64,000 nucleotides of DNA, taken from NCBI RefSeq assembly GCF_004153455.1, contig NZ_SDQE01000007.1, positions 124,001 to 188,000 on the forward strand, read 5' to 3'. The stretch is from Allopusillimonas ginsengisoli (GTDB lineage Bacteria; Pseudomonadota; Gammaproteobacteria; Burkholderiales; Burkholderiaceae_B). This document shows, piece by piece, positions 19,031-28,984 of this stretch; position 1 is the first letter of the stretch, and the number at the start of each line of letters is the position of its first letter. Both the position numbers and the translations under genes were made by a program. A model generated the notes under the pieces. That model worked only from the letters and a program-made list of their open reading frames with translations. It was not told the origin of the DNA and made no database searches.

Positions 19031-20056
19031 TCAATGGGGGTGTTCGTCCAGCACCAAATGCGCCATGCCCTGTTCCGTGGCAATCCCGACTTTGCGCCCC
19101 ACTGGCAGCGTGGCCTTGACCTTGACATGCCCATATGGCAGTCCCGTCACAACCGGAACACCGACATTGGCTCTCAGCCACGCGACGACCGAAGGCATGT
19201 CGTAGCCATTGTCATTCTGGCCGAGACGGTATTCGGTAAAGCGGCCAAGCACAATGGCCTTTTGGCGCTGCAAAATGCCGGCGTGGAACAGTTGAAGCAG
19301 CATGCGCTCCACGCGAAAAGGGTGCTCCGCGACATCTTCCAGGAATAAAATACCACCACGCACCTTAGGCATATAGGGCGTGCCGATCAGCGACGCCACC
19401 ATGGCCAGGTTGCCCCCCCACAACACGCCGCGCGCGTCTACGGGGTCGGAATCCGGCGATTCGAACCCAAGAACCTCCAGTTCGCCTCGCATCGCTTCGC
19501 CAAACAGCGCAGCGGTGAGTTCGTCCATTTTCGATCCACCGAAATCAAATACGGCCGTTGGCCCCGCATAACTGGAGGCGCCGGTACGAGCCAGCAGTGC
19601 CAGATTGAAGGCAGTGAAATCGCTTTGGCCGATAAAAATCTTGCCGCTTTCGGCAACCGCATCCCAGTCTATGAGCGGCAGCAGACGGCTCAAGCCATAG
19701 CCTCCGCGCGTGGCCATGACGATGGGATGCTTCTGCTTGAGTGCGCGGGTGATGGCAGCAAGCCGTTGTTTGTCTGTTCCCGCAAAACGCTCATGTACGG
19801 CCAGCGCGGTACGATCCACAGCTGTGCGAAACCCCTGTTTGGCCAGCCGCAGCCGCGCCTTGTCCAGCGTTTTGGGATCGGCCACAGCGCCAGAGGGCGA
19901 GATCAGGTAAATGCCGGACGGCGCCGTGTGACGATGCGCATGACGGGCGCCATGGGGCGTCGACACATGCCCGCTACCGTCATCGATACCATCGCCATGG
20001 TCATGAGAATGCTCATCGACGTGTTGTGCTCGTTTACTGCGCTGTGCTCTTGCCAT
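19031..20056 (-). CDS. ldcA: LD-carboxypeptidase (family S66) with His-rich N-terminus
   Basis: A 341-residue muramoyl-tetrapeptide carboxypeptidase that removes the terminal D-Ala from recycled murein tetrapeptides. The S66 nucleophile is Ser145 in FIGQSDFTAF; the other catalytic residues are expected at the Glu in LFLEDVAEHPF and the His in PYGHVKV. The start at 20056 (MARAQRSKRA) is chosen because upstream codons run into the noncoding repeat region. Residues 12-43 contain nine His plus several Asp/Glu, an insertion not normal for the family and reminiscent of metal-storing His-rich tails. No signal peptide, hence cytosolic. Confidence 0.88.
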   Translation of the reverse strand: MARAQRSKRAQHVDEHSHDHGDGIDDGSGHVSTPHGARHAHRHTAPSGIYLISPSGAVADPKTLDKARLRLAKQGFRTAVDRTALAVHERFAGTDKQRLAAITRALKQKHPIVMATRGGYGLSRLLPLIDWDAVAESGKIFIGQSDFTAFNLALLARTGASSYAGPTAVFDFGGSKMDELTAALFGEAMRGELEVLGFESPDSDPVDARGVLWGGNLAMVASLIGTPYMPKVRGGILFLEDVAEHPFRVERMLLQLFHAGILQRQKAIVLGRFTEYRLGQNDNGYDMPSVVAWLRANVGVPVVTGLPYGHVKVKATLPVGRKVGIATEQGMAHLVLDEHPH

Positions 20057-20178
20057 GGCCCGATTCAATTGAAATGAATGTAATGAAAAAAACAGACGTA
20101 TAGTAATACAAGGCCTGGAAAGACCAATCGGCCTGCCCTTCATGTCTATGGCCGTGGGCAGGAAAAGCCGGCGCCTGG

Positions 20179-20331
20179 CTTGCCTGCCTTGCCCTGGCCT
20201 GCCTTGCCTTGCATTGCATTGCCTTGCCCTGTCTTGCCTGTCTTGCCCTGTCTTGCCTGTCTTGCCTGTCTTGCCTGTCTTGCCTGTCTTGCCTGTCTTG
20301 CCTGTCTTGCCTGCCTTGCCTGCCTTGTGTG
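20179..20331. repeat. Nonamer tandem repeat (TCTTGCCTG)n
   Basis: Between 20232 and 20331 the 9-base unit TCTTGCCTG recurs about eleven times: seven perfect copies in a row at 20251-20313, one more perfect copy at 20232, a 10-base variant at 20241 and two diverged copies at the end. A degenerate CTTGCC-rich stretch extends it back to about 20179. It begins four bases beyond the tadA stop codon and lies upstream of ldcA. Such arrays vary in copy number by replication slippage. Confidence 0.93.
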
Positions 20332-20335
20332 CCTG

Positions 20336-20875
20336 CTAGCCTTGCGACTGCTGGCGGCGCGCGCGAAAGAACTGTCGCAGGATATCGCCGCACGGTTGAG
20401 CCAGCAGTCCGCCTGCAACCTGCGTATGGTGGTTCAACCGCTGCTCGTGATGCAGACTGACCACGCCGCCACAGGCCCCGGTTTTGGGATCCTGCGCGCC
20501 AAAGATCACGTGCTCCAGCCTTGCGTGCATCATGGCCCCCAAACACATCACGCAAGGCTCCAGCGTCACGTACAAGCGAGCGCCGGGAAGCCGATAATTA
20601 CCGGCAGCGGCCGCAGCCTGGCGCAAGGCCACGATCTCCGCGTGCGCGGTAGGATCGTTATCGGTAATGGTGCGGTTATATCCTTGACCGATTACTTGGC
20701 CAGCCACGTCGACGATGACTGCGCCCACAGGCACCTCGCCAGCTTCGCGGGCGCGCTCAGCCTGGGCCAGCGCAAGTCGCATGAAGGCGGCATCTTTCTC
20801 GGTAAAAGCCGCCGATTCGCCGCCCTGCCCTTCTGCCGGGTGTGGATCAGGAAAGTTCTGCTGCGACACGGCCAT
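20336..20875 (-). CDS. tadA: tRNA-specific adenosine deaminase TadA
   Basis: A 179-residue zinc deaminase that converts A34 to inosine in tRNA-Arg(ACG). Zinc ligands and the proton shuttle are His78 and Glu80 in PTAHAEIVAL and Cys108/Cys111 in EPCVMC. The start at 20875 forms a TGATG overlap with the stop of the HAD gene, which indicates translational coupling; a longer in-frame start at 20944 would lie inside that gene. The stop codon borders the nonamer repeat. Confidence 0.95.
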   Translation of the reverse strand: MAVSQQNFPDPHPAEGQGGESAAFTEKDAAFMRLALAQAERAREAGEVPVGAVIVDVAGQVIGQGYNRTITDNDPTAHAEIVALRQAAAAAGNYRLPGARLYVTLEPCVMCLGAMMHARLEHVIFGAQDPKTGACGGVVSLHHEQRLNHHTQVAGGLLAQPCGDILRQFFRARRQQSQG

Positions 20876-21726
20876 CAACCACGATAGATCCGACTGTTCA
20901 GCGCAATGCGGCCCGCCAGACTTTCCACGGCCTCTTCCAGCCATTGATACAGTTCGGCCTCGTCATCGTAGCGAGCCTGATTCAGGTTGGAAACCCTACC
21001 TTCCTGGATGAAGCCCCAGGCCCTGCTACGCTTGTCGCGGTGGCGAGGATCCCACACACCGAAGGCTACGCCACCCGAGCGCCGTATCAATGAAAAACAA
21101 GGAATATCGGTATAGCCATCGCCCACGAATATCATCTGTTCGAAGGGAACGCGCAGCTTTTCGGGAGGAACCTTGCGATTGACCTCGAAAGGCTTGCTGC
21201 GCGAATGAACACCAATAATGCCCTTCTGGATGTGGAACAGATAACGGGTTTTGTCGGTAAAGCTGACGATCCGTCGCGGGAAATGGATGCCGCCTTGACG
21301 AGGCTCGTAGACAAACTCGGAGGCCCAGATGTCCGTGAACTCCCGGGCGATCGGAGTACTGCGCGCAACATCACCAATGCCGCTTGTAATCAGGTAAAAC
21401 TCAAGCTGGACCTGCGGGTGGTGTTCGCGAACCATCGTGCGCAACCGGTTGAAAAGGCTTTCTACCCCTGAATGAAGCGGCAGGCGCCGCCCCCAATCCT
21501 GCAAACGCTCCTGAGTGATCGGCCCGTGAGTTCCCGCGCGCGAGAGTTCTATCATCTGGTAGAGATAAGCGGGAACGGGATCCCAGTCGTGCTCGTTCAG
21601 CAAGGGGCCTACATCATTTGCCCAGAATTGTTCCACGTCCACGCCAATATCGGCCAGAAAACCGGACGTGCTGTCTGGGGCGAGCGTATCGTCGAAATCA
21701 AATACTAGTGCAATAACATCGGACAT
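20875..21726 (-). CDS. HAD-superfamily hydrolase
   Basis: A 283-residue hydrolase. HAD motif I is FDFDDTLAPD (Asp10 nucleophile and Asp12), motif II is LITSGIGD, and motif IV is FVGDGYTDIPCF, with a Lys-containing segment (NRKVPPEKL) between. The pattern resembles phosphoserine-phosphatase-like HADs, but the substrate is unknown. The ATG at 21726 is chosen because motif I follows at the usual distance. It overlaps tadA by one base (TGATG). Confidence 0.85.
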   Translation of the reverse strand: MSDVIALVFDFDDTLAPDSTSGFLADIGVDVEQFWANDVGPLLNEHDWDPVPAYLYQMIELSRAGTHGPITQERLQDWGRRLPLHSGVESLFNRLRTMVREHHPQVQLEFYLITSGIGDVARSTPIAREFTDIWASEFVYEPRQGGIHFPRRIVSFTDKTRYLFHIQKGIIGVHSRSKPFEVNRKVPPEKLRVPFEQMIFVGDGYTDIPCFSLIRRSGGVAFGVWDPRHRDKRSRAWGFIQEGRVSNLNQARYDDEAELYQWLEEAVESLAGRIALNSRIYRG

Positions 21727-21817
21727 GTGTATATCTCTGGATAGGCCGGCGCTCGCTGGCATCCGGCCAGGATAGGGTAAACAACAGGAGTGTAACGCGT
21801 GTATCCGCGTGGCCGCC

Positions 21818-23344
21818 TCAGGCGTGCCGTTTCAGGCGCCTAAGCACGCGCGGAATGATCTGCGGAAGGTCTTGGGAAATGAGCCCCGGCCCGAACAGGC
21901 GCGCGGCTTCGCCGTGCATCCACACGGCTGCGCAAGCAGCCAGAAATGCATCCATGCCCTGCGCCAGCAAACCCGCAACCATGCCGGCCAGGACGTCGCC
22001 CGTTCCGCCCGTTGCGAGCTCGGGAGGCGCATTGGTATTGATCACGGCACGCCCATCCGGGCAGGCAATGACGGTGTCAGGCCCCTTGAGCACAACGACC
22101 GCCCCGCTCTGACGAGCAGCGCTGCGCGCACGGTCCAGCTTGCTGCCTTCTGAAGGAAAGATGCGGTTGAACTCGCCTTCGTGGGGTGTGAGCACGCAAG
22201 GCCCCTGAATGGCGCCAAACAGCGACTGTGCATCCGTGGAAAACACGCTGATGGCGTCTGCATCCAGCACCACCGACCGGTCGCCAGCAAGCGCCTGCAA
22301 GACATGCTTGCGAGTAAGATCGGATATTCCCGCACCCGGACCAATGGCCACGACATTGATGCGGGGATCGGCAAGGATGTCCTCGAGCGAGCCGTTCTCC
22401 TTGATGGGATGAACCATGACGCTGGTAAGGGCGGATGCATACACCGCCCAAGTGGCCATGGGCGCGGCAATCGTGACCAGCCCTGCGCCTGTGCGGGCGC
22501 AGGCCACCGCCGCCAGCCTGGCGGCGCCTGTCATGAGACGGCCCCCTACGACCAGCGCGTGTCCTCTTTTGTATTTGTGTGTGTCGACGGGTAACCACGG
22601 ATAGGCATGCAGCCAGAGCCGCGGCTTGTTTTCGTACACCAGGGGCTTGATGCCTGTCAGGACTGACGCCGAGATGCCGATCTGAGCGACAAATACCCGC
22701 CCGCAAAGACTGCGTCCCGGCTCCAGGACATGACCAGGTTTCTTGCGAAAAAAAGTAACCGTTAGCTGGGCGGGCAAGGCTGCGCCCATGACCTCGCCGG
22801 ATGCCCCGTTCACGCCGCTGGGTAGATCGATGGCGCAAACCGGCAGCCCCTGGCTTGCAACAGCATTGAGCAACTCTGCTACGACTCCTTGAACCGGGCG
22901 CGACAACCCTGCCCCGAACAGGGCATCAATGACAATATCAACGCCCTTGAGCAAGGCGTCAGATATCGGCTCTATCGGCCCCTGCCAGCGTCCAGCCTGT
23001 TCTGCGGCGTCGCCCGAAAGCATATTGCGATCGCCCAACAAGGCGAGCCGCACTGACCAGCCAGCAGCCTTTAAATGCCTGGCCGCGACGAAGCCGTCTC
23101 CCCCGTTGTTGCCTGGACCACATAGGATCAACACCGAGGACCGGGGCCAATTGCGCGCAACCTCGTTGGCAACGGCCGCGCCGGCGGCCTCCATCAAGGC
23201 GCCGCCGCTCAGGCCAGCGGCGATGGCGGCCTGATCCGCCGCTGACATTTGTTGCGGCGTAAGCAGTGCATCAAGGTTTGCATCGTGAGAGAGTTCATTC
23301 GGCGCGCCACGGGTTGCGTGGCGCAAGCCTGCTGCTGTGGTCAT
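21818..23344 (-). CDS. nnr: Bifunctional NAD(P)H-hydrate epimerase/dehydratase
   Basis: A 508-residue metabolite-repair enzyme. The N-terminal YjeF_N domain epimerises damaged NAD(P)HX ([26 protein letters not shown]); the C-terminal YjeF_C domain dehydrates it with ATP or ADP ([40 protein letters not shown]). The ATG at 23344 starts close to the first domain and avoids a longer in-frame extension into the promoter of the divergent ABC genes. Divergent from yadG. Confidence 0.95.
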   Translation of the reverse strand: MTTAAGLRHATRGAPNELSHDANLDALLTPQQMSAADQAAIAAGLSGGALMEAAGAAVANEVARNWPRSSVLILCGPGNNGGDGFVAARHLKAAGWSVRLALLGDRNMLSGDAAEQAGRWQGPIEPISDALLKGVDIVIDALFGAGLSRPVQGVVAELLNAVASQGLPVCAIDLPSGVNGASGEVMGAALPAQLTVTFFRKKPGHVLEPGRSLCGRVFVAQIGISASVLTGIKPLVYENKPRLWLHAYPWLPVDTHKYKRGHALVVGGRLMTGAARLAAVACARTGAGLVTIAAPMATWAVYASALTSVMVHPIKENGSLEDILADPRINVVAIGPGAGISDLTRKHVLQALAGDRSVVLDADAISVFSTDAQSLFGAIQGPCVLTPHEGEFNRIFPSEGSKLDRARSAARQSGAVVVLKGPDTVIACPDGRAVINTNAPPELATGGTGDVLAGMVAGLLAQGMDAFLAACAAVWMHGEAARLFGPGLISQDLPQIIPRVLRRLKRHA

Positions 23345-23438
23345 GGTAGTACGCCCCGCGGCCCCCGGGCGGGAACGGCGGCCTTCATGGCTGATGGTGA
23401 ATATGCTATTGTGCCGCAGAGCCACAGGAAAATCACCC

Positions 23439-24365
23439 ATGCAGCCAGTCATCTCCGTCAACGGCCTGGATAAAACCTACGCGTCCGGGTTCCAGGCGCT
23501 TCGTAATATCAATCTTGAAATCCAGCGAGGCGAAATCTTTGCATTGCTCGGCCCCAACGGGGCTGGGAAGACCACACTTATCAGCATCATCTGTGGGCTG
23601 GTCAACCCCACGGGGGGCACAGTGGTGGCCGATGGGCACGATATCATCCGGGACTACAGGGCCGCACGAGCCAAAATTGGCCTGGTGCCCCAAGAACTCA
23701 CCACAGACGCTTTTGAATCCGTTTGGGCCACGGTCAGCTTTAGCCGCGGCCTGTTTGGCAAATCGCCAAATCCCGCCCATATCGAAAAGGTATTGCGTTC
23801 GCTTTCGCTATGGGACAAGCGCAACAACAAGCTCATCACCCTGTCGGGCGGCATGAAGCGGCGTGTGCTGATCGCCAAGGCACTGGCCCACGAGCCGCAG
23901 ATACTGTTTCTGGACGAACCCACTGCCGGCGTGGATGTATCGCTGCGCAAGGACATGTGGGGATTGGTTCGCAAGCTTCGCGAAACCGGCGTCACCATCA
24001 TCCTGACCACCCACTACATCGAAGAGGCCGAAGAAATGGCTGATCGCGTGGGGGTGATCAACCACGGGGAAATCATTCTGGTCGAAAACAAGGCCGAGCT
24101 CATGCACAAATTGGGCAAAAAACAGCTCATCCTGCAATTGCGCCAGCCGCTGGATGCCTTGCCCGATACGCTGAGCAGCTACCAGTTGACGCTTGCCCCT
24201 GGCGGCAAGGAAATCACATTTACCTACGATGCACGGCAGGAGCATAACGACATTGCCGCGCTATTCCAGGCGCTGGAGCGGTCCAACGTGCCCTTTTGCG
24301 ATCTACATACCACGCAGAGTTCGCTGGAAGATATTTTCGTCAACCTCCTGCGAGACCCATCTTGA
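23439..24365 (+). CDS. yadG: ABC exporter ATP-binding protein (YadG-like)
   Basis: A 308-residue ATPase. Walker A is GPNGAGKTT, the signature is [15 protein letters not shown] and Walker B is [12 protein letters not shown]. The length and the ISLVPQE-like and [13 protein letters not shown] parts match E. coli YadG. The start at 23439 has CAGGAAAA upstream. The C-terminal 80 residues after the ATPase core are as in YadG. It is followed after 49 bases by its ABC-2 permease. Substrate unknown. Confidence 0.92.
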   Translation: MQPVISVNGLDKTYASGFQALRNINLEIQRGEIFALLGPNGAGKTTLISIICGLVNPTGGTVVADGHDIIRDYRAARAKIGLVPQELTTDAFESVWATVSFSRGLFGKSPNPAHIEKVLRSLSLWDKRNNKLITLSGGMKRRVLIAKALAHEPQILFLDEPTAGVDVSLRKDMWGLVRKLRETGVTIILTTHYIEEAEEMADRVGVINHGEIILVENKAELMHKLGKKQLILQLRQPLDALPDTLSSYQLTLAPGGKEITFTYDARQEHNDIAALFQALERSNVPFCDLHTTQSSLEDIFVNLLRDPS

Positions 24366-24414
24366 ATCCCATCTTCACCGCACTCAGCAACACCGGCCTT
24401 TCTCGGAGCGACAG

Positions 24415-25176
24415 ATGAACTTTCATGCCATGCGCGCAATCTATGTATTCGAAATGGCCCGCACCTGGCGCACACTGCTCCAAAGCATTATTGCGCCGGT
24501 CATCTCAACATCGCTGTATTTTGTCGTGTTCGGCGCGGCCATTGGCAATCGCATCACCGAAATCGGCGGCATCAGCTACGGCGCGTTTATCGTACCCGGC
24601 CTTGTCATGCTGTCGCTGCTGACGCAAAGTATTTCCAATGCCTCTTTCGGCATTTATTTTCCGAAATTCACCGGCACCATCTACGAAATTCTCTCCGCAC
24701 CGCTGTCCTATCTGGAAATCACTATTGCGTATGTGGGAGCCGCAGCCACCAAATCGCTGATCCTTGCAGCCATCATCCTGATTACGGCCGAGTTCTTTGT
24801 GCCGCTGCGCATAGATCACCCAGTTTGGATGCTGGCCTTCCTTATTCTCACGGCCCTGACATTCAGCTTGTTCGGCTTCATTATCGGCATCTGGGCCGAT
24901 GGCTTTGAAAAGCTGCAGCTGGTCCCGCTGCTTATCGTGACCCCTCTTACCTTCCTGGGTGGCAGCTTCTACTCGATAGATATGCTGCCCCCGTTCTGGC
25001 AAAAAGTCACGCTGCTCAATCCGGTCGTGTATCTGATCAGCGGATTTCGCTGGAGCTTTTTTGGCGTTGCCGACGTAAGCCTGATGGTAAGCCTGGCAAT
25101 GACATTGTTTTTCCTGGCGGCCTGTGTGGTATTGGTCGGCTGGATATTCAAGACAGGCTACAAGCTCAAAGCTTAA
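24415..25176 (+). CDS. yadH: ABC-2 type permease (YadH-like)
   Basis: A 253-residue inner-membrane permease with about six hydrophobic segments and the ABC-2 signature near [22 protein letters not shown]. It starts [21 protein letters not shown], like YadH. An upstream reading extension exists in the yadG 3' end but GGAG precedes the chosen ATG. It forms a two-gene exporter with yadG. Its stop codon overlaps that of the convergent yajQ by three bases (TTAA). Confidence 0.92.
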   Translation: MNFHAMRAIYVFEMARTWRTLLQSIIAPVISTSLYFVVFGAAIGNRITEIGGISYGAFIVPGLVMLSLLTQSISNASFGIYFPKFTGTIYEILSAPLSYLEITIAYVGAAATKSLILAAIILITAEFFVPLRIDHPVWMLAFLILTALTFSLFGFIIGIWADGFEKLQLVPLLIVTPLTFLGGSFYSIDMLPPFWQKVTLLNPVVYLISGFRWSFFGVADVSLMVSLAMTLFFLAACVVLVGWIFKTGYKLKA

Positions 25177-25655
25177 TCCCTGAAGTTGTTGAACTGCAGG
25201 GGCAGTTCAACATCTGTCTTGCGCAGCAATGCCATCGCCGATTGCAGATCATCGCGTTTCTTGCCGCTGACGCGCAGCTTGTCTCCGTTTATCTGTGCTT
25301 CGACCTTGAGTTTGTCAGCCTTGAGCGCAGCAATCAGTTTTTTGGAAACTGCCTGCTCTATCCCCTGGCGCACGGTAACCTTGCGGCGCGCTCCCGACAG
25401 ATTCTCCAGCGGCTCCCCGACGTCCAGACAGCGCACATCGATGCTGCGCGCAGACAAGCGCCCCCGCAGTATGTCCAGCATTTGATTAAGCTGAAATACG
25501 CTGGGTGCGGACTGCGTTACGACATAACCTTCGAGCTCGAAGCTGGCCTGCGTGCCTTTAAAGTCGAAACGGGTAGAAAGCTCACGATTCGCTTGATCCA
25601 CAGCATTGCTGAGCTCATGCTTATCGACTTCGGAAACAACGTCAAACGAGGGCAT
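25173..25655 (-). CDS. yajQ: YajQ family nucleotide-binding protein
   Basis: A 160-residue protein of the YajQ family, which starts [21 protein letters not shown] and has the duplicated fold with [11 protein letters not shown] and [14 protein letters not shown]. Members from Xanthomonas and Pseudomonas bind cyclic di-GMP and affect transcription; in others the ligand is uncertain. The ending NNFRD is typical. It is convergent with yadH and shares the TTAA at the stop codons. Confidence 0.94.
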   Translation of the reverse strand: MPSFDVVSEVDKHELSNAVDQANRELSTRFDFKGTQASFELEGYVVTQSAPSVFQLNQMLDILRGRLSARSIDVRCLDVGEPLENLSGARRKVTVRQGIEQAVSKKLIAALKADKLKVEAQINGDKLRVSGKKRDDLQSAMALLRKTDVELPLQFNNFRD

Positions 25656-25680
25656 GTATCCTCCAGATAGTTAAAAAAAT

Positions 25681-27342
25681 TTACTGCGTCGAAGCCTCTG
25701 CCAGCGCCTCGGCCTGCTTGCGCAAGGCGAACTTCTGGATCTTTCCGGTTGACGTCTTGGGCAATTCGCAAAACACGACAGTCTTGGGCGCCTTGAAGCT
25801 GGCCAGGTGTTTCTTGCAATGCGCGATGATTTCTTCGGGACTCGCGTGGGAGCCCTCTTTGAGTTCGATAAAGGCACAAGGCGTTTCGCCCCAACGCGCA
25901 TCCGGCCGCGCCACAACGGCCGCAGCCAGGACGTGAGGATGCCGGTACAGCACGTCTTCGACCTCGATAGACGAAATGTTCTCTCCGCCGGAAATAATAA
26001 TATCCTTGCTGCGATCCTTGATCTTGACATAGCCATCAGGATCCATCACAGCCAGATCACCGCTGTGAAACCAGCCACCACTCAAGGCTTCCTGAGTCGC
26101 CTTGGGGTTTTTCAGGTATCCCTTCATGGTGATATTGCCACGGAACATGATCTCGCCCATCGTTTCGCCATCGGCAGGAACAGGCAGCATTGTTTCGGGG
26201 TTCATGACGCTGATGCCACGTTCCAGATGATAGGTGACCCCCTGGCGGGAATTGAGGCGGGCGCGCTCGCCAATATCCAGATCGTCCCAGGCCGCGTGCT
26301 TGGCACACACAGTCGCCGGGCCATAGACCTCGGTTAGCCCATATACATGCAACAGGTCGAAACCCATGCGCTCCATGCCTTCTATCATGGATGCCGGCGG
26401 CGCCGCGCCCGCGACCATCGCTTTTACGCCGGGCGCGATACCTTGCTTCATGGATTCGGGCGCATTGACCAACAGGCTATGGACAATGGGCGCGCCACAG
26501 TAGTGCGTGACGCCGTGGACACGAATGGCGTCAAGAATGGCTTTGGCCTCTACCTTGCGCAAACATACATTGACACCGGCGCGGGCCGCCACAGCCCATG
26601 GAAAGCACCAGCCATTGCAATGAAACATGGGCAGTGTCCACAGGTAGACCGCATGCTTGGGCATGTCCCACTCGAGGATATTGGAAATTGCCGCGGTCGC
26701 TGCGCCGCGATGGTGGTACACAACGCCCTTGGGGTTGCCGGTCGTGCCGCTAGTGTAGTTCAGTGTAATGGCATCCCATTCATCGTCGGGCAGACGCCAG
26801 GCGAACTCGGGATCGCCGGCAGCAAGAAACTGTTCATACTCAATGCTGCCGATGGACTCGTTCTCTCCTTCATACAGCGCATCGACCACGTCAATGACCA
26901 TGATGGGATGCGGCGATTTGCGCAGCTCAAGCGCCTTGCGCATGACCGGCGCAAACTCTGTGTCCACAATAACCGCCTTGGATTCTCCATGATCCAGCAT
27001 GAAAGCGATCATTTCGGCATCCAGCCGGGTATTCAGTGCGTTGAGCACCGCCCCGAGCATAGGGATGCCGAAATGCGCCTCCACCATGGGTGGCGTGTTG
27101 GGCAGCATGACCGCGACGGTATCGCCTTTTCCTATGCCTTCTTGCGCCAAGGCGCTGGCCAGACGGCGGCAGCGGCCATAGACTTCCGACCAACTGCGAC
27201 GCAGCGCCGACGGGCCCTGGCCATGGATGACCGCCAGCGCGTCGGGATAGACTTGGGCGCTGCGCTCGATAAACGACAACGGGGAAATTGCAGCGTAGTT
27301 GGCAGGGGTCTGGGGTAGATCCTGGTCGAAAATGCCGGACAT
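25681..27342 (-). CDS. Acyl-CoA synthetase (AMP-forming)
   Basis: A 553-residue adenylate-forming ligase that activates a carboxylic acid to its CoA thioester. Signatures are the AMP-binding loop TSGTTGNPKGVVYHHRG, YGLTEVYGPATVCA, the hinge SGDLAVMDPDGYVKIKDRSKDIIISGGENISS, and the catalytic Lys in STGKIQKFALR. The start at 27342 is preceded by AGGAG. Size and sequence are in the medium-chain/methylmercaptopropionate-like (AlkK/DmdB) branch; the acyl chain accepted is not readable from sequence. It lies 25 bases upstream of yajQ on the same strand. Confidence 0.9.
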   Translation of the reverse strand: MSGIFDQDLPQTPANYAAISPLSFIERSAQVYPDALAVIHGQGPSALRRSWSEVYGRCRRLASALAQEGIGKGDTVAVMLPNTPPMVEAHFGIPMLGAVLNALNTRLDAEMIAFMLDHGESKAVIVDTEFAPVMRKALELRKSPHPIMVIDVVDALYEGENESIGSIEYEQFLAAGDPEFAWRLPDDEWDAITLNYTSGTTGNPKGVVYHHRGAATAAISNILEWDMPKHAVYLWTLPMFHCNGWCFPWAVAARAGVNVCLRKVEAKAILDAIRVHGVTHYCGAPIVHSLLVNAPESMKQGIAPGVKAMVAGAAPPASMIEGMERMGFDLLHVYGLTEVYGPATVCAKHAAWDDLDIGERARLNSRQGVTYHLERGISVMNPETMLPVPADGETMGEIMFRGNITMKGYLKNPKATQEALSGGWFHSGDLAVMDPDGYVKIKDRSKDIIISGGENISSIEVEDVLYRHPHVLAAAVVARPDARWGETPCAFIELKEGSHASPEEIIAHCKKHLASFKAPKTVVFCELPKTSTGKIQKFALRKQAEALAEASTQ

Positions 27343-27401
27343 AGTGGTCTCCTGATTGTTTGGAAAATAATAGCCTCCCCTCAACAAATCCGCTAGCCAC
27401 A

Positions 27402-28307
27402 CTATCTGGCCGCACGAGTCAGACGACTGAACCAAGAGAAAGTCCAACCCTGCCGCATGGCGCCTGCGGCGAGCAGAATCAGGGCGACACCCAGCCACTG
27501 CAACCATTCCAGCCGTTGCCCGAAGGCTGCCCAATCAACCAGAATAGCGACGATAGGATAGATGAATGACAAGGCACCTGTGAGCGCTGTGGGCAGGCGC
27601 TGTATGGCACTATAAAGAAGGACATACATGAGCCCCGTATGTAGCACGCCCAGGGTGACGAGACTCAGCCATGCCGATACCGGCAAGGTCAGGCCAGCGC
27701 CGAGGTGGGCGAACGGCGCCAACAGCAGTATGCCGGTACATACCTGGATCAATGCGATCAGATGGGGAGGCGTGCCCGACAAACGCTTGACCAGCAATGC
27801 CGCGACGGCATACAGGAATGCCGCGCCCAGGGAAAGCACAACACCAAAGAGATAATTACCCTCGCCGTATACTGGCGAGCCATGATCTTGGGTAATGGCA
27901 AGCATGCCCAGAAAAGCCAAGGCGAGCCAGGCCATTTTCGTCAAACTAATGCGTTCGCCCAAAAAAAGCGCGCCCAGCGCCACCAGCATGAAAGGCTGCG
28001 TGTTGTATACCGCTGTGGCGATGCCGATGGATGCGCGCGAATAGGCCGCGAACAACAACACCCAGTTGCCGACGATGGCGACACCGCTGACAACAGCCAA
28101 CCCAAAGCCCGCCAAGCTGATGGCATCTGCGCGCAGCATGCCCATGACCGCGCAAATGGCCAGCAAGGTGAGCGCACCGAAAACGCAGCGCCAGAATACG
28201 ACATCCAGCACGGGCTGCCCCGACATCAGTACGAACCAGCCTATGGTGCCCGACACCAACATGGCAGCCGCCATGTCGAAAGAACCTCTACGGATTTCGT
28301 AATCCAT
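27402..28307 (-). CDS. EamA-family DMT transporter
   Basis: A 301-residue inner-membrane protein with about ten hydrophobic segments in two EamA repeats (residues 12-140 and 155-285), ending in a short basic tail. It belongs to the drug/metabolite transporter superfamily, whose members export amino acids, bases or drugs. It is divergent from an Lrp/AsnC regulator, which suggests export or uptake of an amino acid under that regulator. The substrate is not known. Confidence 0.9.
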   Translation of the reverse strand: MDYEIRRGSFDMAAAMLVSGTIGWFVLMSGQPVLDVVFWRCVFGALTLLAICAVMGMLRADAISLAGFGLAVVSGVAIVGNWVLLFAAYSRASIGIATAVYNTQPFMLVALGALFLGERISLTKMAWLALAFLGMLAITQDHGSPVYGEGNYLFGVVLSLGAAFLYAVAALLVKRLSGTPPHLIALIQVCTGILLLAPFAHLGAGLTLPVSAWLSLVTLGVLHTGLMYVLLYSAIQRLPTALTGALSFIYPIVAILVDWAAFGQRLEWLQWLGVALILLAAGAMRQGWTFSWFSRLTRAAR

Positions 28308-28447
28308 GATGTATCGCTCCTGTTTCAGAGCGTGTATTTTGGCTCTTTCACGACAATCACTCCAGCGCTATTATTAGGCCGGATCAGCTATTTTCTTTTT
28401 TAACGAAGGCAACCTAGCACATTCATTAGTCAGATAAAAGGACATTC

Positions 28448-28897
28448 ATGACAGACGACATCGATCAGGTTTTAATAACCGCGCTAATGAAAGACGCTCG
28501 GCTGTCGCTCAAGGCGTTGTCACGCCTGTCGGGCCTTTCATCGCCCAGCGTGGCAGAACGGCTCAAGCGCCTGGAAGAGCGCGGTGTGCTCACGGGATAC
28601 ACCGTAACCATTGATCCGCGCGCCTTCAACTATTTGCTCCAGGCTATCGTCCGGATTCGCCCGCTCCCCGGTCAGTTGCACGCCGTCGAACGCCTTATCG
28701 CAGAAACACCGCAATTTACGGAGTGCGACAAAGTGACAGGAGAAGACTGCTTCGTGGCGCGCCTGGCTGTCAAATCCATGGAGCAGCTGGACGCGATCCT
28801 GGACACCCTGACAGATCGCGCGCAGACCAATACCGCCATCGTCAAGGCGACAACGGTGTCACGGCGGCTGCCGCCTTTGACACCCGGAAGACAATGA
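28448..28897 (+). CDS. Lrp/AsnC family transcriptional regulator
   Basis: A 149-residue regulator. An N-terminal helix-turn-helix (LMKDARLSLKALSRLSGLSSPSVAERLKRLEERGVLTGY, residues 12-50) is followed by a RAM/AsnC effector domain (KVTGEDCFVARLAVKSMEQLDAILD). An AAAAGGAC ribosome site precedes the ATG. It is divergent from the EamA transporter across 140 AT-rich bases, the usual place for Lrp-type binding, so it probably controls that transporter in response to an amino acid. Confidence 0.93.
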   Translation: MTDDIDQVLITALMKDARLSLKALSRLSGLSSPSVAERLKRLEERGVLTGYTVTIDPRAFNYLLQAIVRIRPLPGQLHAVERLIAETPQFTECDKVTGEDCFVARLAVKSMEQLDAILDTLTDRAQTNTAIVKATTVSRRLPPLTPGRQ

Positions 28898-28984
28898 ATA
28901 ATCGTGGGCGGCTGAGCCGCCCGCTGATTTTGTAGACGGCGCTCACAGTGTGTTTGCTGCCCGTCCCGGCGATGTCGAACGTGT

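Noticed and set aside
20034-20555. Repeat-encoded frames around the nonamer array (RQD- or CLA-repeat polypeptides on the two strands)
   Set aside because: They are direct translations of the 9-base repeat and overlap the ends of tadA and ldcA; there is no start context or family signature.
26347-27318. A 323-codon open frame antisense to the acyl-CoA synthetase gene
   Set aside because: No recognisable motif or ribosome site; the sense strand encodes a complete adenylate-forming enzyme.
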